In this document: positions 32,480 to 41,080 of the stretch, one piece after another
Layout: each line of letters opens with the position of its first letter
How positions within the stretch are numbered: the first letter of the stretch is position 1
Source: UBA1227 sp045629305
GTDB taxonomy: Bacteria > Bacillota > Clostridia > Oscillospirales > Acutalibacteraceae
Direction of reading: 5' to 3'
Length of the DNA stretch: 41,099 nucleotides
Assembly (NCBI GenBank): GCA_045629305.1
Contig: JAZQQZ010000026.1
Coordinates: forward strand, 1 to 41,099
Program-made: the position numbers and the translations under genes
The notes under the pieces: model-generated
Database searches by the model: none
What the model saw: only the letters and a program-made list of their open reading frames with translations
Told to the model about the DNA's origin: nothing

Positions 32480-33100
32480 TTATTTGGAGTAGAACTCAAC
32501 GATGTAGTGCTCTTCAACAGGAGCTGCGATCTGCTCACGCTCTGGAAGTGTAACTACCTTACCAGACTTGTCAGCCTTATCGAGCCATGTTGGAACTGGT
32601 CTTGCACCGTTAGCCTCGAGGATTACCTTAAAGCTATCAGTATCTGCACTCTTCTCCTTGATTGATACTACGTCCCCTGCTTTAAGAAGGTATGATGGAA
32701 CATCACACTTCTTGCCGTTTACCATGAAATGTCCATGAACAACAAGCTGACGAGCCTGCTGACGTGAACTTGCCCAACCGAGTAAATATACTACGTTGTC
32801 GAGACGGCTTTCGCAGATTCTAAGTAAGTTTTCACCTGTCATTCCTTCCTGCTTTTCAGCCATAAGGAAATACTTGTGGAATTGACCTTCCTGAACACCA
32901 TAGTATCTACGAGCCTGCTGCTTTGTGCGAAGCTGGATACCGTATTCAGAACTCTTCTTACGTCCCTGACCATGCTGGCCTGGAGCATATGAACGACGCT
33001 CTAATGCGCACTTGCCTGTATAGCATCTGTCGCCCTTGAGGAAAAGCTTTTTGCCCTCACGACGGCACTGCTTACAAACTGCACCTGTGTATCTTGACAT
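32480..33100 (-). CDS. rpsD: 30S ribosomal protein S4
   Basis: This 206-residue primary 16S rRNA-binding protein has the S4 RNA-binding domain in RLDNVVYLLGWASSRQQARQ. The N-terminus keeps a four-Cys zinc site: Cys9, Cys12, Cys26 and Cys31 (CKQC, RCYTGKC). It sits in the alpha operon here, after rpsK, which is common in Clostridia, whereas in Bacillus rpsD is elsewhere. Confidence 0.98.
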   Translation of the reverse strand: MSRYTGAVCKQCRREGKKLFLKGDRCYTGKCALERRSYAPGQHGQGRKKSSEYGIQLRTKQQARRYYGVQEGQFHKYFLMAEKQEGMTGENLLRICESRLDNVVYLLGWASSRQQARQLVVHGHFMVNGKKCDVPSYLLKAGDVVSIKEKSADTDSFKVILEANGARPVPTWLDKADKSGKVVTLPEREQIAAPVEEHYIVEFYSK

Positions 33101-33118
33101 AATTTTTTCCTCCTAAAA

Positions 33119-33523
33119 TTAAACGCGTCTTCTCTTTGGTGGACGGCAACCGTTGTGAGGAATTGGAGTAACATCCTTAATAGAGATTACTTCAAGACCT
33201 GCTGTCTGCAATGCGCGGATAGCAGACTCACGGCCTGCGCCTGGTCCCTTAACATAAACCTCAACAGTTTTCATACCATGATCTACAGCAACCTTAGCGG
33301 CTGTCTCAGCAGCTGTCTGAGCAGCGAATGGTGTTGACTTCTTAGAACCTCTGAAGCCAAGCTCACCAGCTGAAGCCCATGATACAGCGTTACCCTGTGT
33401 ATCAGTTATTGTAACGATTGTATTGTTGAAGGTGGATTGGATATGTGCCGCACCGCGGTCAATATTCTTGCGGTCACGACGTCTACGTGTGGCTGTGGTT
33501 TTCTTTGTACCTTTTGTAGCCAA
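33119..33523 (-). CDS. rpsK: 30S ribosomal protein S11
   Basis: This 134-residue protein has S11 hallmarks AAHIQSTFNNTIVTITDTQG and a conserved end DVTPIPHNGCRPPKRRRV. It lies on the 30S platform near the mRNA exit and E site. Position between rpsM and rpsD is standard. The ribosome binding site is GGGAGGGG. The basic stretch after the Met (TKKTTATRRRRDRKN) is typical. Confidence 0.98.
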   Translation of the reverse strand: MATKGTKKTTATRRRRDRKNIDRGAAHIQSTFNNTIVTITDTQGNAVSWASAGELGFRGSKKSTPFAAQTAAETAAKVAVDHGMKTVEVYVKGPGAGRESAIRALQTAGLEVISIKDVTPIPHNGCRPPKRRRV

Positions 33524-33540
33524 TTGTACCCCTCCCTAAA

Positions 33541-33909
33541 TTACTTCTTCTTGTTAGCAACGGTTCTCTTTGGACCCTTGCGTGTACGAGCATTTGTCTT
33601 AGAACGCTGACCTCTTACTGGAAGTCCCTTTCTATGACGAATGCCACGGTAGCAACCGATTTCAACAAGTCTCTTGATTTCAAGAGCTGTTTCTCTTCTG
33701 AGGTCACCCTCTACCTTTACGTTGTGGTCGATGTACTCACGAAGCTTTGCTACGTCATCTTCAGTTAAATCCTTAACTCTTGTGTCAGGATTTACGCCTG
33801 TGGCAGCAATGATATCTTTTGCTGTCTTCTGACCGATACCGTAAATGTAAGTAAGAGCAACTTCAATTCTCTTATCTCTTGGTAAATCTACACCTGAAAT
33901 ACGAGCCAT
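33541..33909 (-). CDS. rpsM: 30S ribosomal protein S13
   Basis: This 122-residue protein starts ARISGVDLPRDKRIEVALTYIYGIG and ends in the basic tail GQRSKTNARTRKGPKRT. It bridges the small-subunit head to the large subunit and contacts P-site tRNA. It follows rpmJ and is preceded by GGAGGTGCAGAA. Confidence 0.98.
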   Translation of the reverse strand: MARISGVDLPRDKRIEVALTYIYGIGQKTAKDIIAATGVNPDTRVKDLTEDDVAKLREYIDHNVKVEGDLRRETALEIKRLVEIGCYRGIRHRKGLPVRGQRSKTNARTRKGPKRTVANKKK

Positions 33910-33945
33910 TTCTGCACCTCCATAATAGTGGTTTCACAGAGCTAA

Positions 33946-34059
33946 TTAGCCCTGGCGCTGTTTGTGGTTTGGATTTTCGCAGATAACCATAACTTTACCG
34001 TTACGCTTGATTACCTTGCACTTCTCGCACATTTTCTTTACAGAAGGTCTGACTTTCAT
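33946..34059 (-). CDS. rpmJ: 50S ribosomal protein L36, zinc-binding form
   Basis: This 37-codon gene encodes a product starting MKVRPSVKKMCEKCKVIKR. Cys11, Cys14, Cys27 and His32 form the zinc site of the Cys-containing (C+) L36. The start follows TAGGAGGTAACACAA. It sits between infA and rpsM as usual. It is short enough to be missed by length cut-offs. Confidence 0.97.
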   Translation of the reverse strand: MKVRPSVKKMCEKCKVIKRNGKVMVICENPNHKQRQG

Positions 34060-34092
34060 TTGTGTTACCTCCTAAAAATATACTTTAATAAA

Positions 34093-34311
34093 TTACTTTG
34101 AACGCCATGTTATACGCCCGCGGGTAAGGTCATATGGCGACATTTCAACCGTTACCTTATCGCCTGGAAGAATTCGAATGTAGTTCATTCTGAGTTTTCC
34201 AGAAATATGGGCTAAGATTTGGTGACCGTTTTCGAGCTCTACCTGGAACATTGCGTTTGGTAATGCCTCTACAACAGTACCTTCAATTTCGATCATATCC
34301 TGCTTTGACAT
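34093..34311 (-). CDS. infA: Translation initiation factor IF-1
   Basis: This 72-residue single OB-fold protein contains IEIEGTVVEALPNAMFQVEL and HISGKLRMNYIRILPGDKVTVE. IF-1 occupies the A site of the 30S subunit during initiation. Normal length. It follows map after 26 bases and precedes rpmJ. Confidence 0.98.
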   Translation of the reverse strand: MSKQDMIEIEGTVVEALPNAMFQVELENGHQILAHISGKLRMNYIRILPGDKVTVEMSPYDLTRGRITWRSK

Positions 34312-34337
34312 AATTTAACCTCCAATCGTTGCACTCA

Positions 34338-35087
34338 TTAAGCCTTCGTTAGAATCACTGGACCGTTGTCCGTAATTGCTATCGTGTGCTCGAAGTGAGC
34401 TGCAAGTTTTCCATCGGCTGTCTTAACCGTCCATCCGTCTGACAACTGCTTAATCTTATAACTACCTTCGGCAATCATAGGTTCAATCGCAATTGTCATT
34501 CCCGGAAGAAGTCGTATGCCTCTGCCGGCTGTACCGAAGTTTGGTACTCCGGGGTCTTCATGAAGCTTAGTGCCTACGCCATGTCCTTCGTATTCACGAA
34601 TGACACCGTAGCCGCGACTTTCGCAGTACTCCTGCACTGCGTGACCGATATCTCCGACTCTGCCACCAGCGACCGCTGCCTCAATTCCTTTATAAAGTGA
34701 CTCTAAGGTCGTGTCGCACAACCGCTGCGCAGCCTCGGAAATCTTTCCTACTGCGAATGTAGCGGCATTGTCGCCATTGTATCCTTTAATTTTGGCTCCA
34801 AGGTCAATAGAGACGATGTCGCCCTCTTTTAGGATACGATCCTTACTCGGTATTCCATGAATAACCTCGTCGTTTATGGAAATACATGCTGTTCCTGGGA
34901 AACCATATAATCCGAGGAAGTTGGGTTCTGCTCCCTGTTTGATTATATAGTCATGGGCAATCTTATCAATTTCCCAAGTGGAAACACCTGGGCGAACTGC
35001 CTCCCCAGCAACCTGTAGTGCTTCCGCAGAGATCTTACACGCATCGCGCATAAGTTCAAGTTCTCTAGAAGTTTTCAGCACTACCAT
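34338..35087 (-). CDS. map: Methionine aminopeptidase, type I
   Basis: This 249-residue enzyme removes the initiator Met from nascent proteins. The metal-binding pattern of type I enzymes is present: His77-area (EVIHGIPS), Asp in VSIDLGAKIKGYNGDNAATF, His in EGHGVGTKLHEDPG, and Glu in IAIEPMI and HFEHTIAI. No N-terminal SH3-binding extension. Its start lies 3 bases after the adk stop; the two are probably translationally coupled. Confidence 0.97.
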   Translation of the reverse strand: MVVLKTSRELELMRDACKISAEALQVAGEAVRPGVSTWEIDKIAHDYIIKQGAEPNFLGLYGFPGTACISINDEVIHGIPSKDRILKEGDIVSIDLGAKIKGYNGDNAATFAVGKISEAAQRLCDTTLESLYKGIEAAVAGGRVGDIGHAVQEYCESRGYGVIREYEGHGVGTKLHEDPGVPNFGTAGRGIRLLPGMTIAIEPMIAEGSYKIKQLSDGWTVKTADGKLAAHFEHTIAITDNGPVILTKA

Positions 35088-35090
35088 GTA

Positions 35091-35723
35091 TTAGTCCTCA
35101 AGTGCCTTGATAACCTTTGCTGTAATTTCAGCAACATCTCCAAGGCCTTCAACTATCTCAAGTTTACCTGTCTTCTCATAGTAGCCCTTAAGTGGCTCTG
35201 TCTGATCGTGATAAACCTTGAGTCTATCTGCTACTGTCTCTGGAGCATCGTCCTTACGTTGAATAAGAGCTGCTCCACAGCTGTCACAAATTCCATCTTT
35301 TGCAGGCTTTTTATTAACAAGGTGATAAGAAGCGCCACAATCTGGGCATACTCTACGACCTGTCATACGCTCTGCTATTGCTTCATCAGGAACCTCGATA
35401 TCAACAACTTTGTCGATAATGATTCCCATTGCATCAAGTGCTTCAGCCTGTGGAATTGTACGTGGGAAACCATCAAGAATGAAACCGTTTTCACAATCGC
35501 CTTTTGCAAGACGCTCTTTAATGATTCCGATAACTACCTCATCAGGAACAAGCTGGCCAGCCTCTGTGTAAGCTTTAGCTTTAAGGCCCATCTCTGTGCC
35601 GTTCTTTAAAGCTTCACGAATAATGTTACCTGTTGAAATAGTAGGGATGTTGTATTTTTCAGCAACTATCTCTGCCTGTGTACCTTTACCAGCGCCTGGG
35701 GCACCAAGAAAAATAATGTTCAT
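35091..35723 (-). CDS. adk: Adenylate kinase with zinc-type lid
   Basis: This 210-residue enzyme interconverts AMP, ATP and ADP. The P-loop is GAPGAGKGT at the N-terminus, the NMP-binding part includes STGNIIREAL and GFPRT, and the lid holds a four-Cys zinc site (CPDCGASYH ... CDSCG), as in Gram-positive enzymes. I use the ATG at 35723, preceded by GGAGGGCTTTTGT; an upstream in-frame ATG at 35747 lies inside secY and adds 8 residues outside the conserved start MNIIFLGAPG. Confidence 0.98.
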   Translation of the reverse strand: MNIIFLGAPGAGKGTQAEIVAEKYNIPTISTGNIIREALKNGTEMGLKAKAYTEAGQLVPDEVVIGIIKERLAKGDCENGFILDGFPRTIPQAEALDAMGIIIDKVVDIEVPDEAIAERMTGRRVCPDCGASYHLVNKKPAKDGICDSCGAALIQRKDDAPETVADRLKVYHDQTEPLKGYYEKTGKLEIVEGLGDVAEITAKVIKALED

Positions 35724-35739
35724 ACAAAAGCCCTCCAAA

Positions 35740-37062
35740 TTAATCAAGGAATCCTTTATAGTGACGCATCATCATCTGTGATTCGAGCTGACGTACTGTT
35801 TCAAGAGCAACACCAACAAGGATGATTACTGATGTACCACCAAGGGAAATGTTCATTGTCTTTCCACAGAGCATAGTGATCTGTGAGAAAACGATTGGAA
35901 GAATTGCAACAACGCTTATTAAAAGAGCGCCGAGAAGTGTAATTCTTGAAAGAACTTTTGCGATGTAGTCTGATGTCGGCTTACCAGGTCTAATACCTGG
36001 GATAGAACCGCTATTCTTACGAAGGTTGTTCGCCATCTCAATTGGGTTATACTGAATAGCCGAATAGAAATATGCGAAGAATATAATAAGAATAAAGTAT
36101 ACAAGTCCATAGAACCAGTTGGTTGTATTGAACAAGTTAAAGAAACGGTCCCAACCACTACCTTCAGCTATCTTATTTCCAAAGAACATTTTAAATGTTG
36201 GTGGAAGTGAAAGAATTGAGCTTGCGAAAATGATTGGCATAACACTAGACATGTTAACCTTAATAGGCATATGTGTGGCCTGTCCACCGTACATCTTACG
36301 ACCTACAACACGCTTTGCATAAGCAACTGGGAGTCTTCTCTCAGAATTATCGATCCATACAATAAATACTACAAGACCAATCATAATAAGAAGAGCGATT
36401 GGTGCGAAGAGGTAGTAAATACCACCCTGCTTGAAGTATCCGAAGATCATTGTGAGTGTTGTCGGAATACGTGAAACGATACCAGCGAAAAGTATCATTG
36501 AGATACCATTGCCGATGCCCTTCTGGTTAATTGCTTCACCCATCCACTGAAGAAGGCAAGCGCCAGCTGAAAGAACAAGAATGATAACAAGGGCTTGAAG
36601 AACAGCAGAAGCTCCTGTATAAGCGCTTCCGTCTGCAGCCTTTGAAATGAATCCGCCAGAACGAAGATAGAAGAAATATGCTGCAGACTGAAGAACAGCG
36701 ATGATTACCGCACCAATACGTGTGATAAACTGGAGCTTCTTTCTGCCTTCTTCGCCCTCTTTTGAGAGATTCTCAAGAGCTGGGATTGCAACTGCAAGGA
36801 GCTGAATGATAATTGATGAGTTGATGTATGGTGTAATTGACATTGCGAACAATGTACCATAGTTAAACGCATCACCTGTCATCATGCTAAGGTAGTTCAT
36901 CATGTTAGAGCCTGTCTGGTCTGCAATGATACCACCTGCAGCTGCAGTGAATGGAACTGGGATTGCAGCACCTATTCTAAATAGGAGAAGAATAAATGCT
37001 GTAAATAACATTTTCTTTCTAAGGTCAGGTACTTTAAATGCATTTGCAAGTGTTTGCAACAT
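35740..37062 (-). CDS. secY: Preprotein translocase subunit SecY
   Basis: This 440-residue membrane channel of the Sec pathway has ten hydrophobic helices. Landmarks are the plug-side FIGAAIPVPF-like start (LFRIGAAIPVPFTAA), GIGNGISMILFAGIVSRIP and the C-terminal FVGIRPGKPT-like loop (GIPGIRPGKPTSDYI). It is placed between rplO and adk, the usual order. It exports proteins with signal peptides; peptides A-C would instead use the ABC exporter. Confidence 0.98.
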   Translation of the reverse strand: MLQTLANAFKVPDLRKKMLFTAFILLLFRIGAAIPVPFTAAAGGIIADQTGSNMMNYLSMMTGDAFNYGTLFAMSITPYINSSIIIQLLAVAIPALENLSKEGEEGRKKLQFITRIGAVIIAVLQSAAYFFYLRSGGFISKAADGSAYTGASAVLQALVIILVLSAGACLLQWMGEAINQKGIGNGISMILFAGIVSRIPTTLTMIFGYFKQGGIYYLFAPIALLIMIGLVVFIVWIDNSERRLPVAYAKRVVGRKMYGGQATHMPIKVNMSSVMPIIFASSILSLPPTFKMFFGNKIAEGSGWDRFFNLFNTTNWFYGLVYFILIIFFAYFYSAIQYNPIEMANNLRKNSGSIPGIRPGKPTSDYIAKVLSRITLLGALLISVVAILPIVFSQITMLCGKTMNISLGGTSVIILVGVALETVRQLESQMMMRHYKGFLD

Positions 37063-37063
37063 T

Positions 37064-37507
37064 TTATACCACCTCTGCCTTTCCGCCGGCTGCTTCTATT
37101 TTAGCTTTTGCAGCCTCTGAATAAGCATTGACCTTTACGTTGAGCTTCTTCTTAAGCTCACCATTGCCAAGAACCTTAATGCCGTCCTTAGCGTTCTTGA
37201 TAAGACCAGCTTCGATAAGTGCTGCTGCATCTACTGTTGCACCAGACTTGAAGCATCTTTCAAGATCAGAAACGTTTACTGTAACGATTTCTTTAGCAAA
37301 AATATTGTTGAAGCCTCTCTTTGGAAGTCTTCTCTGCAAAGGCATCTGTCCACCTTCGAAGCCTGGACGCATACCTTTACCTGCTCTAGCGAGCTGACCC
37401 TTATGTCCCTTACCAGCAGTTTTACCCTGGCCTGAGGCTGGGCCTCTACCTATACGCTTAACGTCCTTTTTAGAACCAGCGGCAGGTGTGAGTTCATGTA
37501 ATTTCAT
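37064..37507 (-). CDS. rplO: 50S ribosomal protein L15
   Basis: This 147-residue late-assembly protein starts MKLHELTPAAGSKKDVKRIG, followed by the glycine- and lysine-rich GRGPASGQGKTAGKGHKGQ stretch characteristic of L15. It lies between rpmD and secY with a one-base gap to secY, so the two are coupled. Confidence 0.98.
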   Translation of the reverse strand: MKLHELTPAAGSKKDVKRIGRGPASGQGKTAGKGHKGQLARAGKGMRPGFEGGQMPLQRRLPKRGFNNIFAKEIVTVNVSDLERCFKSGATVDAAALIEAGLIKNAKDGIKVLGNGELKKKLNVKVNAYSEAAKAKIEAAGGKAEVV

Positions 37508-37522
37508 TATCCTTACCTCCGA

Positions 37523-37717
37523 TTAAGCCTTTGTTACTGTGAGAAGGTGAGAGATCTTCTTGATCTTACCCTGTGTCTGAGCATTGTCAGGCTGGATTGA
37601 TGTATCACCAATCTTATGAAGACCAAGTGAGTAAGCGGTAGCAATCTGGTCTTTCTTGCTTCCGATAAGGCTCTTTGTGAGCTTAACTTCAACAGTATCT
37701 ACTTTAGCTTTAGCCAT
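37523..37717 (-). CDS. rpmD: 50S ribosomal protein L30
   Basis: This 64-residue protein contains VKLTKSLIGSKKDQIATAYS and LGLHKIGDTSIQPDN, the conserved L30 core, and ends in a short strand (ISHLLTVTKA). Standard position between rpsE and rplO with short gaps on both sides. Confidence 0.97.
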   Translation of the reverse strand: MAKAKVDTVEVKLTKSLIGSKKDQIATAYSLGLHKIGDTSIQPDNAQTQGKIKKISHLLTVTKA

Positions 37718-37731
37718 TTTGACCGCCCTCC

Positions 37732-38235
37732 TTAATCTAAAATCTCTTTAACTGATTTTCCGCGAATCTCAGCAACTTCTTCAACATTGCGGAGCTTTGA
37801 AAGTCCGTCAAGTGTAGCTCTTACAACATTGCAAGGGTTATTTGAACGAAGTGCCTTAGAACGGATGTCCTTAATACCTACTGTCTCTACAACAGCACGA
37901 ACAGGACCGCCTGCGATGACACCAGTACCTGGTGCAGCTGGCTTAAGAAGTACAACGCCTGCGCCGTACTTACCTGTAATCTCGTGAGGAATTGTTGTTC
38001 CCTTAAGAGATACTTTAATTAAGTTCTTCTTTGCATCCTCGATACCCTTACGGATAGCATCTGGAACTTCGCCTGATTTACCAATACCGAAGCCTATGAT
38101 GCCGTTGCCGTCGCCAACAACTACGAGTGCTGCGAACTTATAGATACGTCCACCTTTAACTGTCTTTGATACACGGTTAATGGTAATGACTCTCTCTTGT
38201 AACTCTAAATTAGAAGCATCTATTTTACTAGCCAA
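37732..38235 (-). CDS. rpsE: 30S ribosomal protein S5 (TTG start)
   Basis: This protein has 167 residues with the start I choose. The S5 signature ELQERVITINRVSKTVKGGR and the downstream VVGDGNGIIGFGIGKSGEVP, GTTIPHEITGKYG and PVRAVVETVGI are all present. The only in-frame ATG nearby (38295) is inside rplR and adds 20 residues unlike S5. A perfect AAGGAGG followed after 6 bases by TTG at 38235 gives the expected start (ASKIDASNLE). S5 is involved in decoding accuracy and mRNA unwinding. Confidence 0.95.
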   Translation of the reverse strand: MASKIDASNLELQERVITINRVSKTVKGGRIYKFAALVVVGDGNGIIGFGIGKSGEVPDAIRKGIEDAKKNLIKVSLKGTTIPHEITGKYGAGVVLLKPAAPGTGVIAGGPVRAVVETVGIKDIRSKALRSNNPCNVVRATLDGLSKLRNVEEVAEIRGKSVKEILD

Positions 38236-38257
38236 AAGTTTTTCCTCCTTACCATTA

Positions 38258-38617
38258 TTAGAACTGGAGGCCACCCTCACGGGCACCCTCTGCAAGCTCT
38301 GCTACACGACCATGATATACATAGCCACCACGATCAAAAACTACTTCTTTAATATTCTTCTTAAGAGCACGCTCTGCAAGGATCTTACCAAGTTCCTTAG
38401 CTGCGTCCTTATTTCCACCGTACTTCTTGAAAGACTTCTCTGTTGTAGAAGCACTTACAAGTGTAACACCAGCTACGTCATCAATAATCTGTGCGTAGAT
38501 GTTGTCAAGTGAGCGGTAAACAGAAAGACGTGGACGTGCTGCTGTACCGGAAATTTTTCCGCGTACTCTCTTATGACGCTTAAGACGAGCTTTATTGCTA
38601 TCTGCCTTAGTAACCAT
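38258..38617 (-). CDS. rplR: 50S ribosomal protein L18
   Basis: This 119-residue 5S rRNA-binding protein has ARLKRHKRVRGKISGTAARP and RLSVYRSLDNIYAQIIDD at the front, and FDRGGYVYHGRVAELAEGAR at the end. Position between rplF and rpsE is standard. Confidence 0.98.
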   Translation of the reverse strand: MVTKADSNKARLKRHKRVRGKISGTAARPRLSVYRSLDNIYAQIIDDVAGVTLVSASTTEKSFKKYGGNKDAAKELGKILAERALKKNIKEVVFDRGGYVYHGRVAELAEGAREGGLQF

Positions 38618-38635
38618 ATTAATTCACTCCTTTTA

Positions 38636-39178
38636 TTATTTACCGCCTTTACCGGCTTTACCTTCTTTACGGCGAATATGTTCGTCGATATACTTGATAC
38701 CCTTGCCCTTGTATGGCTCTGGTGGGCGCTTCTCGCGAACTTCTGCTGCGAACTGGCCAACCTTCTGGTTATCAATACCTGAAATAGTGATAATCTTATC
38801 ATTTACTTCAGCCTTGACACCCTCTGGGAAAGGCATCTCTACTGGATGAGAATAACCGATGTTGAGAACAAGTGTGTTGCCCTGAACCTGTGAACGGTAA
38901 CCAACGCCGTTTACTTCGAGTTTCTTCTCGAATCCATTTGTAACACCCTCAACCATATTAGCGATGAGTGTTCTTGTAAGACCATGAAGAGCACGATTCT
39001 CTTTTTCATCGTTAGGACGAGTAACGATGATCTCAGCACCGTTTACTTCAACCTTCATGTTCTTGTGCACTGTTCTAGTAAGTTCACCCTTAGGGCCTTT
39101 TACAGAAACAGTGTTGCCGTCGAGCTTAACTTCAACGCCGGCTGGAATTGCGATTGGCATTCTGCCTATACGTGACAT
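38636..39178 (-). CDS. rplF: 50S ribosomal protein L6
   Basis: This 180-residue protein has the duplicated L6 fold. It starts SRIGRMPIAIPAGVEVKLDG and ends with the conserved EVREKRPPEPYKGKGIKY. It lies near the factor-binding centre and binds 23S rRNA. Standard operon position. Confidence 0.98.
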   Translation of the reverse strand: MSRIGRMPIAIPAGVEVKLDGNTVSVKGPKGELTRTVHKNMKVEVNGAEIIVTRPNDEKENRALHGLTRTLIANMVEGVTNGFEKKLEVNGVGYRSQVQGNTLVLNIGYSHPVEMPFPEGVKAEVNDKIITISGIDNQKVGQFAAEVREKRPPEPYKGKGIKYIDEHIRRKEGKAGKGGK

Positions 39179-39190
39179 ACTGTTTCCTCC

Positions 39191-39589
39191 TTACCAGATA
39201 AATGCAAGAACTTCGCCGCCAACATGAGCTTTGCGAGCTGCTTTATCTGTCATAATACCCTTAGATGTAGAAAGAATAGCAATACCGAGACCCTTCATTA
39301 CCTGAGGCATGTTTTCACAGTCTGTGTAAATTCTAAGACCTGGTTTTGATACTCTCTTAAGACCAGTAATAACTGGTGCCTTGTTAGGGCCATATTTAAG
39401 TACGATTTCAATCATACCCTGCTTACCGTCTTCTTCAACGGTGAAGCTCTTTATGTATCCCTCATCAACAAGAATCTGAGCAATAGCCTTCTTCATGTTA
39501 GATGCGGGAATTTTAACTGTATCGTGTTTAGCTGCATTAGCATTTCTAATTCTTGTGAGCATATCTGCTACTGAATCTGTGATCTGCAT
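39191..39589 (-). CDS. rpsH: 30S ribosomal protein S8
   Basis: This 132-residue primary 16S rRNA-binding protein has DSVADMLTRIRNANAAKHDT at the front and GIAILSTSKGIMTDKAARKA with GGEVLAFIW at the end. S8 often represses the spc operon by binding its mRNA; I cannot see the target, which would be near rplE. Confidence 0.98.
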   Translation of the reverse strand: MQITDSVADMLTRIRNANAAKHDTVKIPASNMKKAIAQILVDEGYIKSFTVEEDGKQGMIEIVLKYGPNKAPVITGLKRVSKPGLRIYTDCENMPQVMKGLGIAILSTSKGIMTDKAARKAHVGGEVLAFIW

Positions 39590-39619
39590 TTGCTTTCCCT
39601 CCTTATGTTATTGCTCAAA

Positions 39620-39805
39620 TTACCAACTTGCCTTTTTAACGCCAGGAATCTGGCCTTTGTGAGCAAGTTCTCTGAAACAGATACGGCATACGCCGTACTT
39701 TCTGAGGTAGGCGTGTGGTCTACCACAGATTTTGCATCTGTTGTACTGTCTTGTTGAATATTTAGCTGGCTGTGCCTGCTTAACCTTCATTGATTTCTTT
39801 GCCAC
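39620..39805 (-). CDS. rpsZ: 30S ribosomal protein S14, type Z (zinc-binding)
   Basis: This 61-residue short form of S14 has two CxxC pairs (CKICGRPHAY and CRICFREL) that bind zinc, and ends GQIPGVKKASW. The zinc-free long form, made under zinc limitation in some Firmicutes, is not in the window. It lies between rplE and rpsH. Confidence 0.98.
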   Translation of the reverse strand: MAKKSMKVKQAQPAKYSTRQYNRCKICGRPHAYLRKYGVCRICFRELAHKGQIPGVKKASW

Positions 39806-39818
39806 TGTCTACCCCTCC

Positions 39819-40358
39819 TTATTTAGCAAATGGAGCGCCCATAAGTGTAAGGAGCTCTTTTGCTTCTTCATCTGTTTTAGCTGTTGTTACGAAACAAATA
39901 TCCATGCCACGGATGGCATCAATCTTGTCGTATTCAATCTCTGGGAAGATAAGCTGCTCTTTGACACCCATTGAGTAGTTTCCTCTACCATCGAATGAAT
40001 CTGGATTAATTCCTCTAAAGTCTCTTACTCTTGGAAGTGCCAAGTTGAAGAATCTATCAAGGAATTCATACATTCTGTCGCCACGAAGTGTAACTTTAAC
40101 GCCGATTGGCATACCCTCACGAAGTTTGAAGTTAGCAACTGACTTCTTAGCCTTACAAACGATAGGTTTTTGACCTGTGATGATTGAAAGGTCAGAAATG
40201 ATTGCGTCAATTACTTTTGCATTGTCTTTAGCTTCTCCGCAGCCAACGTTGATAACGATCTTATCAAGCTTTGGAATCTGCATTACGCTCTTATATTCAA
40301 ACTTCTTCATAAGAGCAGGAGCCACTTCTTTGGTGTACATTTCTTTAAGTCTTGCCAT
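39819..40358 (-). CDS. rplE: 50S ribosomal protein L5
   Basis: This 179-residue 5S rRNA-binding protein has MQIPKLDKIVINVGCGEAKD, TGQKPIVCKAKKSVANFKLR and the end CFVTTAKTDEEAKELLTLMG. Standard position between rplX and the S14 gene. Confidence 0.98.
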   Translation of the reverse strand: MARLKEMYTKEVAPALMKKFEYKSVMQIPKLDKIVINVGCGEAKDNAKVIDAIISDLSIITGQKPIVCKAKKSVANFKLREGMPIGVKVTLRGDRMYEFLDRFFNLALPRVRDFRGINPDSFDGRGNYSMGVKEQLIFPEIEYDKIDAIRGMDICFVTTAKTDEEAKELLTLMGAPFAK

Positions 40359-40375
40359 AAGGTTTAGCCCCCTCC

Positions 40376-40696
40376 TTATTCAAACTGAGCGTTGCACTTC
40401 TTGCAAACGCGAACTTTTTTACCATTCTTATCTACTGCGTGTCCTACACGAGTAGCTTTGCCACACTTAGGGCAGATAAGCTGTACCTTATCAGCATAGA
40501 GAGCACTCTCTGCCTTGATAAGTCCACCAGCTTCGCCCATTCTGCGAGGCTTAACGTGTTTTGTGATGATGTTGATACCCTCAACGATAATCTTTCCTTC
40601 AGAAGGAGCAACCTCGAGTACCTTGCCCTTTTGGCCATGGTACTTACCGTTGATAACGATAACTTCATCACCTGTTTTAACATGAACTTTATTCAT
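40376..40696 (-). CDS. rplX: 50S ribosomal protein L24 with C-terminal zinc ribbon
   Basis: This 106-residue assembly initiator has the KOW motif at the N-terminus (TGDEVIVINGKYHGQKGKV) and the conserved GINIITKHVKP. The C-terminus has Cys75-x-x-Cys78 and Cys98-x-x-Cys101 (CPKC, CKKC), a zinc ribbon that many L24 proteins have lost. Follows rplN after 15 bases. Confidence 0.98.
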   Translation of the reverse strand: MNKVHVKTGDEVIVINGKYHGQKGKVLEVAPSEGKIIVEGINIITKHVKPRRMGEAGGLIKAESALYADKVQLICPKCGKATRVGHAVDKNGKKVRVCKKCNAQFE

Positions 40697-40711
40697 TATC
40701 CGGTCCTCCTA

Positions 40712-41080
40712 TTAAAGTACTTCTGGAGCAAGGCTCAAGATCTTTGTGAATTCTTTCTCACGAAGCTCACGAGCAACAGGTCCAAATATACGTGTTCCTC
40801 TTGGGCTCTTGTCATCACGAATAAGAACTGCTGCGTTTTCGTCGAAACGGATGTATGTACCATCATCACGACGAACGCCCTTCTTAGTTCTTACTACTAC
40901 TGCGCGAACTACTTCGCCCTTCTTGACGCCGCCACCTGGTGTAGCCTTCTTAACTGAAGCTACGATGACGTCGCCTATATTGGCATACCTCCTGCCAGTA
41001 CCTCCAAGCACACGAATGCACATGATTTCTTTTGCGCCTGAATTGTCGGCAACCTTGAGGTAACTCTGTTGTTGTACCAC
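40712..41080 (-). CDS. rplN: 50S ribosomal protein L14
   Basis: This 122-residue protein has VQQQSYLKVADNSGAKEIMC at the start and GTRIFGPVARELREKEFTKI near the end. It is at the subunit interface. It is the first gene of the part of the spc operon in this window; the upstream rpsQ is expected just past base 41099. The ATG follows AAGGAGGGAACCACTGTG. Confidence 0.98.
   Translation of the reverse strand: MVQQQSYLKVADNSGAKEIMCIRVLGGTGRRYANIGDVIVASVKKATPGGGVKKGEVVRAVVVRTKKGVRRDDGTYIRFDENAAVLIRDDKSPRGTRIFGPVARELREKEFTKILSLAPEVL

Noticed and set aside
33514..33545. GTAGCCAATTG near the start of rpsK
   Set aside because: The hexamer is present, but the sequence at the required spacing is not CGTATR and no gene follows on that strand.
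34591..35190. GTAGCC hexamers inside map and adk
   Set aside because: They lie within coding sequence on the opposite strand and have no CGTAT 16 bases downstream, so they do not match the promoter element.
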